Shown: positions 1 to 8,983 of the stretch, in pieces | Position numbering within the stretch: position 1 is the stretch's first letter | How the letters are laid out: every line of letters starts with the position of its first letter | Assembly (NCBI GenBank): GCA_052246725.1 | Contig: JBQQCL010000001.1 | Origin: Pseudalkalibacillus sp052246725 | GTDB lineage: Bacteria > Bacillota > Bacilli > Bacillales > Fictibacillaceae | Reading direction: 5' to 3' (one strand) | DNA length: 64,000 nt | Notes under the pieces: generated by a model | Seen by the model: the letters and a program-made list of their open reading frames with translations, nothing else | Database searches by the model: none | What the model was told of the DNA's origin: nothing | Translations under genes and position numbers: made by a program

Positions 1-949
1 ACAACTGGAGGGCATGCCGTACGTTCTGTTCCGCTTCCCATGCTGTCATCCCATACCCGACACCCAAATTTAGGGCAAGTCCAGTTTGTTTCTCAAAATC
101 ATTCACAACTTGGGACGGGTTGATTTCCCGTGCTTTCAATTCCAATTCCCCTCTCGTTGTGTAGATGAAGTACAGCGCGTCACCCACTTCTACGAAAGAA
201 CCCTGGACTTTTTCCGAGAAATCAAGCATCAGGCGCTTCAGATCAAGTATCTGTTGTTTCAATTTGTAGGAGTAGTACTGATTGTTCTGTTGTTCATTGG
301 AAAGCCCCGCTTCAACCCCGACAATACCCAGGGAAGATTTCCGGTACCAATTCGCCTGCGCGTGTTCTTTGATAAACCTGAGCTCCAGTTCGATCCCCAA
401 GCGTGAAGGGATGACCCGGAAACAGGGGATGCCCTTTTCTTTCATCGACAAGTAGACCGTTTTGATACAAGTAAGGACCGCATCGATTTTCCCCTCTTTG
501 TACAAGGATTCATGGTATTCGATGACCTCTGTCGCCGGCAAGAACTCTTCTCCTTGATAGAGGAAAAACTCGATACTGGAAAGTTTGAAGTCGTTTTTGA
601 CACTCTCAAGCTCTGAATCACGGATCGTATCGAGACTGAATCTTTTCACTCGATTCTCCATTGTTGTGAGCGCTCCGACGATCGTACCCATCAAACTGGC
701 TCCGTACAAATCCGGATAGCTTGTATTTTCCTCCTCTAATAAACGATTACGAATCAGATAGCGGTATAAGGCTGGACCTGAAAGAAACCAGTGATCGATT
801 TGCTTTTCGTTCCCTTTGATCAACTCTTCTGATTCAGAAGCGTGCGTATATGGAAAATAAGCGATCTCAAAATCATTCATTTGTTCAGCGAATTCTTTGA
901 TCCGTTCAATTGAATCCTCTGGCCCTAAAATGCCTAACTGTATTTTCAT
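1..949 (-). CDS. Putative regulator with degenerate GGDEF-like domain (N-terminal part, runs off the window)
   Basis: The first 316 codons are read on the minus strand, and the gene continues beyond base 1. The ATG at 949 follows GGAGG with 8-nt spacing. The protein starts MKIQLGILGPEDSI and is clearly paralogous to the complete 448-residue protein at 16458–17804. The two share GPEDS near the N-terminus, YGASL near residue 90, SLDTI near residue 120 and a GVGYG segment near the cut. In the full paralog that segment belongs to a GGDEF/nucleotide-cyclase-like fold and is followed by a C-terminal helix-turn-helix, which this copy should also have outside the window. Its job is not known to me. 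Its position at one edge of the M20/transporter island, with the paralog at the other edge, suggests it senses or controls that pathway. Confidence 0.75.
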   Translation of the reverse strand, partial: MKIQLGILGPEDSIERIKEFAEQMNDFEIAYFPYTHASESEELIKGNEKQIDHWFLSGPALYRYLIRNRLLEEENTSYPDLYGASLMGTIVGALTTMENRVKRFSLDTIRDSELESVKNDFKLSSIEFFLYQGEEFLPATEVIEYHESLYKEGKIDAVLTCIKTVYLSMKEKGIPCFRVIPSRLGIELELRFIKEHAQANWYRKSSLGIVGVEAGLSNEQQNNQYYSYKLKQQILDLKRLMLDFSEKVQGSFVEVGDALYFIYTTRGELELKAREINPSQVVNDFEKQTGLALNLGVGYGMTAWEAEQNVRHALQL

Positions 950-1260
950 AAGCGTCCTCCGTCCAACAATTTCCTCTTCTTACTATACCAAACCTTTCGA
1001 TATTAAAGAAAACGTGGCAAAACAAGTCTTAGCACAGGCTGAAGTGTATTGGGTATCATCCCTATATACGTGGGTTGATCTTTTCCCTCGTCAGCGACTG
1101 AAACAGCAATGTTCTTTTTTGACACGTCTAAACCTACATATTTTGGGGTATCTGATTTGGAATGTTTTTTCCACAAAAAAATGTATCCAAATTAACCTAC
1201 GTTCTTACGAAGAGGGGCTAGTTTCGTTCAGAAAATGTTTTTAAATTTTCCTGAAGTGCG
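950..1260. other. Intergenic region without a recognised gene
   Basis: About 310 bp lie between the partial regulator's start and the terminator of the M20 gene. The stretch is AT-rich and should hold the regulator's promoter on the minus strand. I see no convincing -35/-10 pair and no known structured RNA. Open frames here lack a ribosome binding site and were not accepted. Confidence 0.5.
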
Positions 1261-1283
1261 AAAAAACCCTTCATCAAGAAGGG
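1261..1283 (-). terminator. Rho-independent terminator of the M20/abg operon
   Basis: Read on the minus strand, a 6-bp stem (CCCTTC/GAAGGG, 1283–1267) is followed directly by six T. The hairpin overlaps the last codons of the upstream gene, whose stop is at 1274–1276. Confidence 0.75.
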
Positions 1284-2527
1284 ATTTTCGTCTCGTTTTT
1301 AAGATATTGTTTTAAAATTTCCACGCCCATTTGCAGGTCGTTTTCTGAAGCATGTTCATCTGGATGATGGCTTAATCCATCACGGCATGGGATGAAAATC
1401 AGACCTGTCGGCCACCTGGAAGCCATGTTCATGACATCATGGCCGGCGCCACTCTCCATGACAAGGCAGTCGAATCCAAGTTGTTCACCTGTCTCCTTCA
1501 ACGTTTCCGCTACCTTTTCATCAAGGAAAACGGAATTATCGTCAACGAGCCTCCTAAGTGTGATATCCACCTGGTAAGCCTTAGCCAGTTTTTCAAGTTC
1601 CGTTTCAATCTCTTCTGCCAGTCCTCGTTTCAGCTCATCACTTACACTTCGGATATCGACGCCAAGTTCGACCCGTCCCGGTATACTCGTCATTTTGTTC
1701 GGAGAAACATCGGCCATGCTTGTGGTCGCGACAACAGGCACATCATTTTCTTCAGAAAGCTGACCTGCGCGTTCCGAAATGAATGAAATGATCGGTGCAG
1801 CTGCGACCAACGCATCCTGTCTTTTAGCCATAGGTGTCGTGCCGGTATGGCTTGACTTTCCGATGATATCAATCTTCAGCCGAGTCGGACAGGCGATCGC
1901 AGTAGCGACACCAAAAGATTTCCCCGCATCTTCAATTCGAGTCCCTTGTTCAATGTGCAGCTCGACGAATTGACGGAGCTCTTCTTTTTTGCGTTCCGCC
2001 CCGGGCAGCTGTTCCCAGGAAAGCCCTCGATTTTCAACAGCTTCCTTGATTGTGATGCCGTCATCATCTTCAATAGGTTCCAGCTGTTGTGGTTTTAAAA
2101 GCCCAGACATCGCTTTACTGCCAACAGTGGAGACACCAAAACGCGAAGATTCTTCTGATGCAAAACAGATCACTTCAATCGGTGAGTTTGGCTGAAACCC
2201 TTCTTCTTTCAACGATTTTACCGCTGCTAAACTGCAAAGGACACCCGCTACACCATCGTAACCGCCACCATTTTTCACGGTATCTAGGTGGGACCCGATA
2301 CCGACCGCAGGTTTATCCCCCTCGCCACCGTTCCAGCGCGCAATGCAGTTTCCGGCTTCGTCACGCCTTACATCGAGCCCGATTTCCTCTGCTTTTTTCT
2401 CAAAAACAGCGATCGACTCCCATTCCTCCTTACTATAACCGAGGCGGCTAAAACCTTCTTTTTGCTTCATATTATCTGTCAGATTCAATTGTTTTAACGT
2501 CTTTATCAACCATGATTCGTCAGCCAT
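1274..2527 (-). CDS. M20-family N-carbamoyl-amino-acid hydrolase / allantoate amidohydrolase-like enzyme
   Basis: This 417-residue cytoplasmic metallohydrolase belongs to the M20 subgroup that contains N-carbamoyl-L-amino-acid hydrolase, ureidoglycolate hydrolase and allantoate amidohydrolase. The expected zinc ligands are present: H80 in GSHLDTV, D91 in GGGYDG, E125/E126 in ASEESSRFG, H191 in ELHIEQG and H387 in SHHPDE. The HTGTTPM motif (H227) and R236 of the dimer/substrate site are also kept. The family releases an amino acid from N-carbamoyl or N-acyl derivatives. The exact substrate here is not evident. The gene starts 3 bp after the stop of the AbgA-like gene, with AGAGGTG as its binding site. 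It is the last gene of the abgT operon, before a terminator. Confidence 0.82.
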   Translation of the reverse strand: MADESWLIKTLKQLNLTDNMKQKEGFSRLGYSKEEWESIAVFEKKAEEIGLDVRRDEAGNCIARWNGGEGDKPAVGIGSHLDTVKNGGGYDGVAGVLCSLAAVKSLKEEGFQPNSPIEVICFASEESSRFGVSTVGSKAMSGLLKPQQLEPIEDDDGITIKEAVENRGLSWEQLPGAERKKEELRQFVELHIEQGTRIEDAGKSFGVATAIACPTRLKIDIIGKSSHTGTTPMAKRQDALVAAAPIISFISERAGQLSEENDVPVVATTSMADVSPNKMTSIPGRVELGVDIRSVSDELKRGLAEEIETELEKLAKAYQVDITLRRLVDDNSVFLDEKVAETLKETGEQLGFDCLVMESGAGHDVMNMASRWPTGLIFIPCRDGLSHHPDEHASENDLQMGVEILKQYLKNETKIPS

Positions 2528-2530
2528 TCA

Positions 2531-3838
2531 TTACACCTCTTCTTGTTGTAAATGGACGATGGTTCTTGCCAGCGTATCGACCGCTACAGCAAGAACATCC
2601 TCTTGATAGTCGAATTCTGAATGATGATGTCCATTTGCAAGTGGTGTTCCAAATAAGAGGTACGTTGCTTGTCCCCCTTTTTGTTGCACCCGCTCCATCA
2701 TATACGCTACGTCTTCTGATGCGCCGATTACATCTCGATCAATTACAGATTCGATCAACGAGCTCTCTTTCCCCACATGCTGAAGGATCGGAATGAACGT
2801 CTCGTCACTCTTCGCATCGATTCCTTCACCGACAATCTTGATTTCCGCCTCGACTCCATACATCGCAGCGCTTGCTTCAATGATCCGCTTCGCTTCAGTG
2901 ATCATATAGTCGTTCAGTTCGGTTGTCGCACCTCTTGTTTCAAGCTGGATTTCAGCGTGATCGGGAATGATGTTCCTCCCGGTCCCAGCGTTCAGGGTAC
3001 CGACATTGATCCGGGTCTTTCCATCTCCGTGTCTCGCAATCCCGTGCAAGTTGAGAGCAGCAGACGAAGCTGCAAGCAGGGCATTTCGACCTTTTTCAGG
3101 TTCTTTTCCCGCATGTGCAGAAAGACCAGAGAATGTGACATCACATTTGGTCGTTGCTAAAAATCCGCTGGTTGTCGCAGCGATCTGGCCGATGTATCGC
3201 TTCATATGGATGCCGATATGTCCGGATAAAAAGTAGTCCGCATCATCTAGCCAGCCCTTTTCCACCATCGCTTTCGCCCCTCTAGAGCCTTCTTCAGCAG
3301 GCTGGAAAAGAAGCGTAAAACGGCCGCTCAGCTTTTCGGCATTCAATTTTAAAAAGGAAGCGACACCTAGACCGATCGTGGTATGCCCATCATGACCACA
3401 AGCATGCATTTGCCCATCTCTTTTTGAGCGATATCCTTCGAGGGCAGGCTGATGCTGGTGGCTTTCAGACTCCTTGATCGGCAAGGCATCTATGTCGTAT
3501 CGCATGGCGATATGCGGTCCTTTTTTCCCCGTATCGAACGTAGCCACGACTCCCGTGTGACCGCCTTTCATTTTTTCCAAAAAAGCCTCCGGAACACCTT
3601 CAGCCAATGCTCGCTCCTCTTCCAGTCGCAAGACTTCATCAGAAGGAACACCCATCCGTTCTTCGCTTACAAGTGCCTCTTTTCCGAGATATGTCGTAAA
3701 CCCGAGTTCAGATAGGATTTCATGGACCCGGTAGGTCGTGACGTACTCCGTCCACCCCACTTCTGGGTATTGGTGAAATTGACGCCGCCACGCGCTAAAT
3801 CGGTCTTTGTTTTGCTCTACGAATGTTTCAATGTTCAT
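2531..3838 (-). CDS. abgA: AbgA-like p-aminobenzoyl-glutamate hydrolase subunit
   Basis: This 435-residue M20D amidohydrolase matches the AbgA type closely in length and motifs. It has WRRQFHQYPEVGW near the N-terminus, a 30-residue insertion (RMGVPSDEVLRLEEERALAE) typical of AbgA, HACGHDGHTTIGLG as a metal motif, FQPAEEG carrying the catalytic Glu, and GHHHSEFDYQE at the C-terminus. In E. coli, AbgA works with AbgB to cut p-aminobenzoyl-glutamate, a folate breakdown product, after AbgT imports it. Here an AbgT homologue sits two genes upstream in the same operon, but no AbgB-length partner (about 480 residues) is present. The protein may act alone, pair with the neighbouring M20 enzyme, or use another N-acyl-glutamate. 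The ATG overlaps the stop of the preceding gene. Confidence 0.82.
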   Translation of the reverse strand: MNIETFVEQNKDRFSAWRRQFHQYPEVGWTEYVTTYRVHEILSELGFTTYLGKEALVSEERMGVPSDEVLRLEEERALAEGVPEAFLEKMKGGHTGVVATFDTGKKGPHIAMRYDIDALPIKESESHQHQPALEGYRSKRDGQMHACGHDGHTTIGLGVASFLKLNAEKLSGRFTLLFQPAEEGSRGAKAMVEKGWLDDADYFLSGHIGIHMKRYIGQIAATTSGFLATTKCDVTFSGLSAHAGKEPEKGRNALLAASSAALNLHGIARHGDGKTRINVGTLNAGTGRNIIPDHAEIQLETRGATTELNDYMITEAKRIIEASAAMYGVEAEIKIVGEGIDAKSDETFIPILQHVGKESSLIESVIDRDVIGASEDVAYMMERVQQKGGQATYLLFGTPLANGHHHSEFDYQEDVLAVAVDTLARTIVHLQQEEV

Positions 3839-5028
3839 AAGCGTTTCTCCAATTTTTCCAACGTATCGGCAGCAACCTGCGCCATCATTTCGACTCCGCC
3901 CGCAAGTGCCTCTTCATCAATCTCAAATGACGGGTCGTGAAGCGGCTTCGGCTGGCCATTTTTCGGCTTCGTCCCTAACCAGAAGAAAGCACCTGGATAT
4001 TTTAAAAGGAAACGGCTGAAATCTTCTCCGCCAAGGGATGGGTTGAGCTCTGGCGTCGCTTCTTCACCCAGCAAGGTTTGCGCGGTGGAACGAACGTGTT
4101 GCGCCCATTCCGGTGTATTGATCGTCGCAGGGTAACCTTTGCTGAATTCGACTTCAGCAGTCCCACCCATTGCTTCCGTTGTTCCTTCAACAATTTTATA
4201 AAAACGGTTCTTGATCCGCTCACGGGTGTCCTTGTCAAGTGTCCGAACCGTTCCATCAACCAGGACTTCGTCGGCGATGACATTGTAACGGTAACCACCT
4301 TCGATCTTTCCGATGGTCAAAACGGCAGCAGATAACGGGTCGACGTTCCGGCTTACGATTGTTTGCAGTTGATTGATGACTGTTGTCGCTATCGTGATCG
4401 CGTCGTTCGTCTGGTGAGGCATGCTCGCATGACCTCCAGTGCCTTTGATCGTGAATTTGATACGATCCGACGCACCCATCATCGCGCCATCACGGATTCC
4501 GATTTGTCCTTTTGGAAGATCCGGCCAAACATGCTGACCGAAAATGACGTCGGGTGTATACTCATCAAAAACGCCATCGTCCATCATCGGCTTTGCACCT
4601 CCGTTCGGTGCATTCTCTTCGGCTGGTTGAAAGACGAGCAGAACGGTTCCTTTGATCTGTTCCCTTTGCGTGTTTAAAAGTTTTCCAGCACCGAGGAGCA
4701 TTGCAGTATGCGCATCATGTCCACACGCATGCATGACCCCTTCTTTTTTAGAGGTGAACGGTTCGTTGGTCCTTTCTTTGATCGGAAGGGCATCGATATC
4801 CGCACGGAGCGCAACGACTCCACCGGGCTGTCCGCCTTTGATGATTCCGAGCACACCTGTTTTCGCATATCCCTTTTTAAAAGGAATCTCGTATTCTTCG
4901 AGTTTTTGTTGAATGAATTGAGAGGTTTCGAATTCCTCTTCACTCAGTTCAGGATTTTCGTGAAAGTGACGTCTTATCGCAATGATTTCTCTCTCGATCT
5001 GTTCACCTTTTCCTTTAAAATCTAGCAT
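3835..5028 (-). CDS. M20D amidohydrolase (N-acyl-amino-acid / hippurate hydrolase type)
   Basis: This is a 397-residue cytoplasmic amidohydrolase of the HipO/YxeP group. The order of motifs is RRHFHENPELS, ALRADIDALPI, MHACGHDAHTAMLLG (metal ligands C, H, H), FQPAEENAPNGGA (catalytic Glu and ligand), FGQHVWP, GTGGHASMPHQTNDA in the lid domain, and LGGEDFSRF near the end. The family removes acyl groups from N-acyl amino acids or related conjugates. The gene follows abgT by 25 bp, overlaps the start of abgA by four bases, and uses GGGGG with 9-nt spacing before its ATG. It belongs to the same transcription unit as abgT, abgA and the carbamoylase-like gene. Confidence 0.85.
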   Translation of the reverse strand: MLDFKGKGEQIEREIIAIRRHFHENPELSEEEFETSQFIQQKLEEYEIPFKKGYAKTGVLGIIKGGQPGGVVALRADIDALPIKERTNEPFTSKKEGVMHACGHDAHTAMLLGAGKLLNTQREQIKGTVLLVFQPAEENAPNGGAKPMMDDGVFDEYTPDVIFGQHVWPDLPKGQIGIRDGAMMGASDRIKFTIKGTGGHASMPHQTNDAITIATTVINQLQTIVSRNVDPLSAAVLTIGKIEGGYRYNVIADEVLVDGTVRTLDKDTRERIKNRFYKIVEGTTEAMGGTAEVEFSKGYPATINTPEWAQHVRSTAQTLLGEEATPELNPSLGGEDFSRFLLKYPGAFFWLGTKPKNGQPKPLHDPSFEIDEEALAGGVEMMAQVAADTLEKLEKRL

Positions 5029-5053
5029 TTCGTAAAACCCCCATATTGATTAT

Positions 5054-6601
5054 CTATGATTTCATGAAGACGCCAGGTCCGATTGGCAGTCCAAGTAGAT
5101 TCCAGATCACGAACAGGATCGTCCAGATGGTCAGGAAAATGACTGTATACGGCAGCATGACGGAAAACAGTGTTCCGAAACCTGCCTTCTTGTCATATTC
5201 CTTCATAAACGCCAGGATCATTGGCACATATGGGTTCAATGGCGTGATGATATTCGTGGATGAATCTGCGATACGGAAAGCCATTTGTGTGAACGCAGGA
5301 TTATAATCCAGAAGCGCAAACATCGGAATGAACACAGGCGCCATCAATGCCCACTGGGCTGAACCACTGAAAATCAATAGGTTTAGGACAGCAGCGAGTA
5401 GGATGAATCCGACGATGACTGGCAATCCTGTCATGTTGATGCTTTGTAAAAATTCCGCTCCGGAAACAGCAATCCATACACCGATGTTCGTCCAGTCGAA
5501 GTAAGCGATGAATTGGGCTGCAGCAAAGATCAGGATGATGAATCCAGACATGTCTTTCATGGACTCACCCATGAATTTCGGTACATCATTCGTGGTTTTT
5601 ATTTTTTTAACCGTGATCCCGTAAGCAACAGATACTGCAATAAAGAAGAACAGGATGATCGGGACGATGCCATCTAAGAATGGTGATGGGATCAGGCCGC
5701 CATCTTCATTCCGTAGTGCTGAGTTTGGTAAAAAGAGTGCTAATGCCAGGAGACCCATGTAGATCAGAGTAGTAATTCCGGCATTTCGTAGTCCGCGAGA
5801 TTCGATCGGTTTGATTTCTTCAAGTTCCTTCTCATCAGATGGTCCATCGTATTTTCCGAGTTTCGGCTCAACGATTTTTTCCGTAATCCATGTACCGACT
5901 GTCATGAGCATGACGACTGAGAAAATCATGAAGAAATAGTTATCTACTGGTGTTACGGTTATTCCGTCACCGATGTTTTTGGCGACCTCAGTAGATATTC
6001 CGGAAAGAAGCGCGTCAGTACCGGTGATGAGGAAGTTGGCAGTAAAACCAGCACCTACCCCTGCGAACCCAGCAGCAAGTCCCGCAATCGGATGTCTACC
6101 GAGTGTCAGGAAGACCATCGCTGCGATCGGCGGTACAATGATGAATGCAGCGTCAGAAGCCAGGTTTCCTAAAATACCTGTCAGGACAACTGCATATGTG
6201 ACGAGCTTCGGTGGTGCATTGATGATCGTCTTTTTCATGAATGTCTGGATCAGGCCGACTTTCTGAGCAAGTCCGATCCCAAGCATCATACCAAGTACGA
6301 GGCCGAGTGGCTTGAATTCCACGAAGTTGGTGAGCATCGAAGTGAGGATGTATTTGAGTCCTTCACCTGAGATTAAACTTTTGATTGCGACCTCTTCGCC
6401 TGTTCCAGGATGATCGACTGTGACATTGAACATGCTGATGACAGCAGACAAGACGATGATTCCTAGTGCCAGGTACACGAAAAGCATGAAAGGATGCGGA
6501 AGTTTATTCCCGAGTACTTCCACCCTATCAAGGAATCTAAGCATGAACCCTTTGTTAGCGGTTTCACTATTGTTTGAAGTGTTCGGATTATTCGACGGCA
6601 A
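5054..6601 (-). CDS. abgT: AbgT-family p-aminobenzoyl-glutamate transporter
   Basis: This is a multi-spanning inner-membrane transporter of the AbgT family. It shows PHPFMLFVYLALGIIV near the N-terminus, VLTGILGNLASDAAFIIVPP in the middle and SGSAQWALMAPVFIPM near the C-terminus, with the conserved NPY (TPLNPYVPM). The preferred start is a TTG at 6601, because AGGAGGAGG lies 7 nt upstream. That gives 515 residues, close to E. coli AbgT. An in-frame ATG at 6664 would add 21 residues but lacks a binding site. The family imports p-aminobenzoyl-glutamate in E. coli, while some members export antifolates. The adjacent AbgA favours uptake here. It is the first gene of the minus-strand operon abgT–M20–abgA–M20. 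Confidence 0.88.
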   Translation of the reverse strand: MPSNNPNTSNNSETANKGFMLRFLDRVEVLGNKLPHPFMLFVYLALGIIVLSAVISMFNVTVDHPGTGEEVAIKSLISGEGLKYILTSMLTNFVEFKPLGLVLGMMLGIGLAQKVGLIQTFMKKTIINAPPKLVTYAVVLTGILGNLASDAAFIIVPPIAAMVFLTLGRHPIAGLAAGFAGVGAGFTANFLITGTDALLSGISTEVAKNIGDGITVTPVDNYFFMIFSVVMLMTVGTWITEKIVEPKLGKYDGPSDEKELEEIKPIESRGLRNAGITTLIYMGLLALALFLPNSALRNEDGGLIPSPFLDGIVPIILFFFIAVSVAYGITVKKIKTTNDVPKFMGESMKDMSGFIILIFAAAQFIAYFDWTNIGVWIAVSGAEFLQSINMTGLPVIVGFILLAAVLNLLIFSGSAQWALMAPVFIPMFALLDYNPAFTQMAFRIADSSTNIITPLNPYVPMILAFMKEYDKKAGFGTLFSVMLPYTVIFLTIWTILFVIWNLLGLPIGPGVFMKS

Positions 6602-6779
6602 CTTTATTCCTCCTCCTAGAATTCGGACACTACCAAAACAGTAATCGGAAGGTATTTGTGCCAATTACGGATAATGTCCTTTTTTGTTCCGTTAATAACA
6701 CCTTACCGCACATCCAACCAAATTTCTAGTGAATTCTGAAAATTCTTAGATGGAAATAAACGGATAGAGAAAGAATTTC

Positions 6780-6986
6780 GGTGCCAGGCACCAAAATAGA
6801 AGTCAATGGTACCAAGGGCTCCCGATCGGTGCCTGGCACCAATTTGAAACCCTTGGTATGAAAGAGTTCATGATGTGTGCCAGGCACCAAATGAAACCCG
6901 TTGAGCCGCAAGGGTTCCGTTTTGGTGCCTGGAACTCTTTGAGAACCGTTGGGGCACAAGGGCTAAATTGTCGTGCCTGGTACACC
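6780..6986. repeat. GTGCCWGGCAC palindrome array 1 (canonical, inverted)
   Basis: Five palindromes of the GGTGCCTGGCACC type occur at 47–48-bp spacing. Read on the minus strand, the element begins with the conserved CGACAATTT end and closes with a TTGACTTCTATTTT segment, the same order as arrays 3, 4 and 5. One palindrome is mutated (TTCCAGGCACC). The right end provides the last codons and the stop of the ABC ATPase gene ending at 6963. Confidence 0.9.
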
Positions 6987-7976
6987 TAACGGGTAGTGGC
7001 AAGCGGCGTGGTGACCGGGTTTGTATTCTACTAAACTAGGTTCTTCTTGGACACACCGTTCCTGGGCGTAGGGGCAGCGAGTATGAAAGCTGCAGCCTGA
7101 TGGCGGATTCGAAGGATTCGGGAGGTCGCCTTCCAACGGCTTGTGGATTCTCCGTTTCGTCGGGTCCGCTACCGGAATTGCGGACAACAACGCTTCCGTA
7201 TATGGGTGCGTCGGACTTTCGAACAAGCTGTCCCGATCTGCGATTTCCACGACCTTCCCTAAATACATCACGGCGATCCGATCACTGATATGGCGTACAG
7301 CAGGAAGTCCATGGGCGATGAAGATATAAGTCAGGTTGAATTCCCTTTGCAGTTTCTTCAGCAAATTCAAGATCTGTGCTTGAATGGATACATCCAATGC
7401 CGAAACTGGTTCATCACAAATCAGCACTTTCGGATTCAAAGCTAAAGCACGAGCGATCCCTATCCTTTGTCGTTGCCCACCGCTGAATTCATGCGGATGC
7501 CGCTTCAGATGGTGCTCATCCAAGCCGACAACTCGAAGTAACCTGACTACTTCTTCACGTAACGCTTTTCCTTTTTTCAGTCCGTGGATTTTCAACGGTT
7601 CACCGACCAATTGTTCAATCGTCATCCTCGGGTTCAAGGAGGAATAGGGATCCTGAAAAATCACTTGAAGGTCCCGCCGCATCGACCGGAGTTCCTCTTT
7701 AGAAAGCGTTGTTAAATCTTTTCCTTCAAAAGAGACAGACCCTTCTGAGGGGGGCAATAACCCTAACAGCATTTGTCCGGTCGTTGATTTCCCGCAGCCG
7801 GATTCACCGACAATCCCAAGCGTCTCGCCTTCGTAAATCTCAAGATCAACGCCATCAACAGCCATGACTGTGCCGACAGTCTGGTTGAACAAGCCTTTCG
7901 TAATTGGGAAGTGCTTTTTCAAACCCTTGACCTGGATCAATGGCTGCTGATTTTCTGCAGTACTCGTGCTCATCAT
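6963..7976 (-). CDS. Peptide ABC transporter ATP-binding protein (OppF/DppF type)
   Basis: This 337-residue cytoplasmic ATPase is the second of two in a dipeptide/oligopeptide importer. Walker A is GESGCGKS (57–64), the signature is FSGGQRQRIGIARAL, Walker B is VLICDEPVSALD, and the C-terminal oligopeptide-transporter extension has the CSFHTRCPYA…C cysteine cluster. The start overlaps the stop of the OppD-like gene. The last residues, VPGTTI, and the TAG stop are encoded by the right end of repeat array 1. The native C-terminus probably ended near HYPLG, so the array has replaced the gene's 3' end without damaging the conserved part. Confidence 0.92.
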   Translation of the reverse strand: MMSTSTAENQQPLIQVKGLKKHFPITKGLFNQTVGTVMAVDGVDLEIYEGETLGIVGESGCGKSTTGQMLLGLLPPSEGSVSFEGKDLTTLSKEELRSMRRDLQVIFQDPYSSLNPRMTIEQLVGEPLKIHGLKKGKALREEVVRLLRVVGLDEHHLKRHPHEFSGGQRQRIGIARALALNPKVLICDEPVSALDVSIQAQILNLLKKLQREFNLTYIFIAHGLPAVRHISDRIAVMYLGKVVEIADRDSLFESPTHPYTEALLSAIPVADPTKRRIHKPLEGDLPNPSNPPSGCSFHTRCPYAQERCVQEEPSLVEYKPGHHAACHYPLGVPGTTI

Positions 7977-8956
7977 GCAACCCCTCCCTTCTCCACATCA
8001 TAGAAGCAGCGCTTTTTATGATGGGTATCGTATTGTTCCAATTCCGGATGTTCATTCCGGCATTTATCCGTTGCAAATGGGCAACGTGGATGAAACTTGC
8101 ATCCTTTCGGCATATCAGTTGGATTTGGAACGCTTCCTTCAATGGTGCCTAGTTCATCCACAACATGTTCTGCTTTCGGAACAGAACTCAACAAGCCTAA
8201 TGTATACGGATGCTTCGGATTTTCGAATAACTCTACTACGGGTGCTTCCTCAACCACTTCTCCCGCGTACATCACTACGACCCGATCAGCAACCTCGGCT
8301 ACCACCCCAAGGTCATGAGTTATCAAAATGACTCCCGTATCGAAGTCTGTTTTCAATTGCTTGATCAATTCTAAAATTTGCGCTTGGATGGTGACATCGA
8401 GAGCCGTCGTAGGTTCATCTGCAATCAAGAGCTTCGGGTTACATGCAAGAGCCATCGCGATCATCACACGCTGGCGCATTCCACCAGAAAGCTGATGAGG
8501 AAAGCGCCGGACAACCGTTTCCCCGTCAGGAATCCCGACCCGATCGAGCATCTCTATGGCTTTCATCAATGCTTTCTTTTTATCAAGCCGCTGATGCAAG
8601 CGGATCGTTTCGCTGATTTGATTGCCGATCGTAAAAACTGGATTCAATGAGGTCATCGGTTCTTGAAAAATCATTGAAATCTCATTCCCGCGCAGCTTTC
8701 TCAACTGTTTTTTCTTGATTGTCCGTAAATCTGTTCCGTTAAAATCAATTTTTCCATGATGGATTTCACCTGGAGACGGAATCAACCCAAGGATCGACAA
8801 CGAGGTGATACTCTTCCCACAACCCGATTCCCCGACGATCGCAACCGTTTCACCTTTGTCCACATGAAATGTAACACCATTTACAGATGGGACAATTCCG
8901 TCTTCTGTTTTAAAACGAACCTTTAAATCTTTAACATTCAACAATGAAGTCGACAC
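7973..8956 (-). CDS. Peptide ABC transporter ATP-binding protein (OppD/DppD type)
   Basis: This cytoplasmic ATPase is the partner of the OppF-like protein. It carries a Walker A motif (GESGCGKS), the signature LSGGMRQRVMIAMAL, Walker B LLIADEPTTALD and the Opp C-terminal cysteine motif (GCKFHPRCPFATDKC). I place the start at GTG 8956 because AGGG lies 6 nt upstream. The ATG at 8962 abuts that binding site. This gives 327 residues. It overlaps the next gene by four bases, which indicates translational coupling inside the oppA–B–C–D–F-type operon. Confidence 0.9.
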   Translation of the reverse strand: MSTSLLNVKDLKVRFKTEDGIVPSVNGVTFHVDKGETVAIVGESGCGKSITSLSILGLIPSPGEIHHGKIDFNGTDLRTIKKKQLRKLRGNEISMIFQEPMTSLNPVFTIGNQISETIRLHQRLDKKKALMKAIEMLDRVGIPDGETVVRRFPHQLSGGMRQRVMIAMALACNPKLLIADEPTTALDVTIQAQILELIKQLKTDFDTGVILITHDLGVVAEVADRVVVMYAGEVVEEAPVVELFENPKHPYTLGLLSSVPKAEHVVDELGTIEGSVPNPTDMPKGCKFHPRCPFATDKCRNEHPELEQYDTHHKKRCFYDVEKGGVA

Positions 8957-8983
8957 GATCATCCCTCACTTTTCTACCTGTAT

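Noticed and set aside
897..1244. Plus-strand 115-codon frame between the first two genes
   Set aside because: It has no binding site, no recognisable protein features, and overlaps the start of the regulator gene on the opposite strand.
6731..6745. CodY-box-like sequence TGAATTCTGAAAATT upstream of abgT
   Set aside because: Four mismatches to AATTTTCWGAAAATT in an AT-rich region. The link to amino-acid scavenging makes it attractive, but the sequence alone is too weak.
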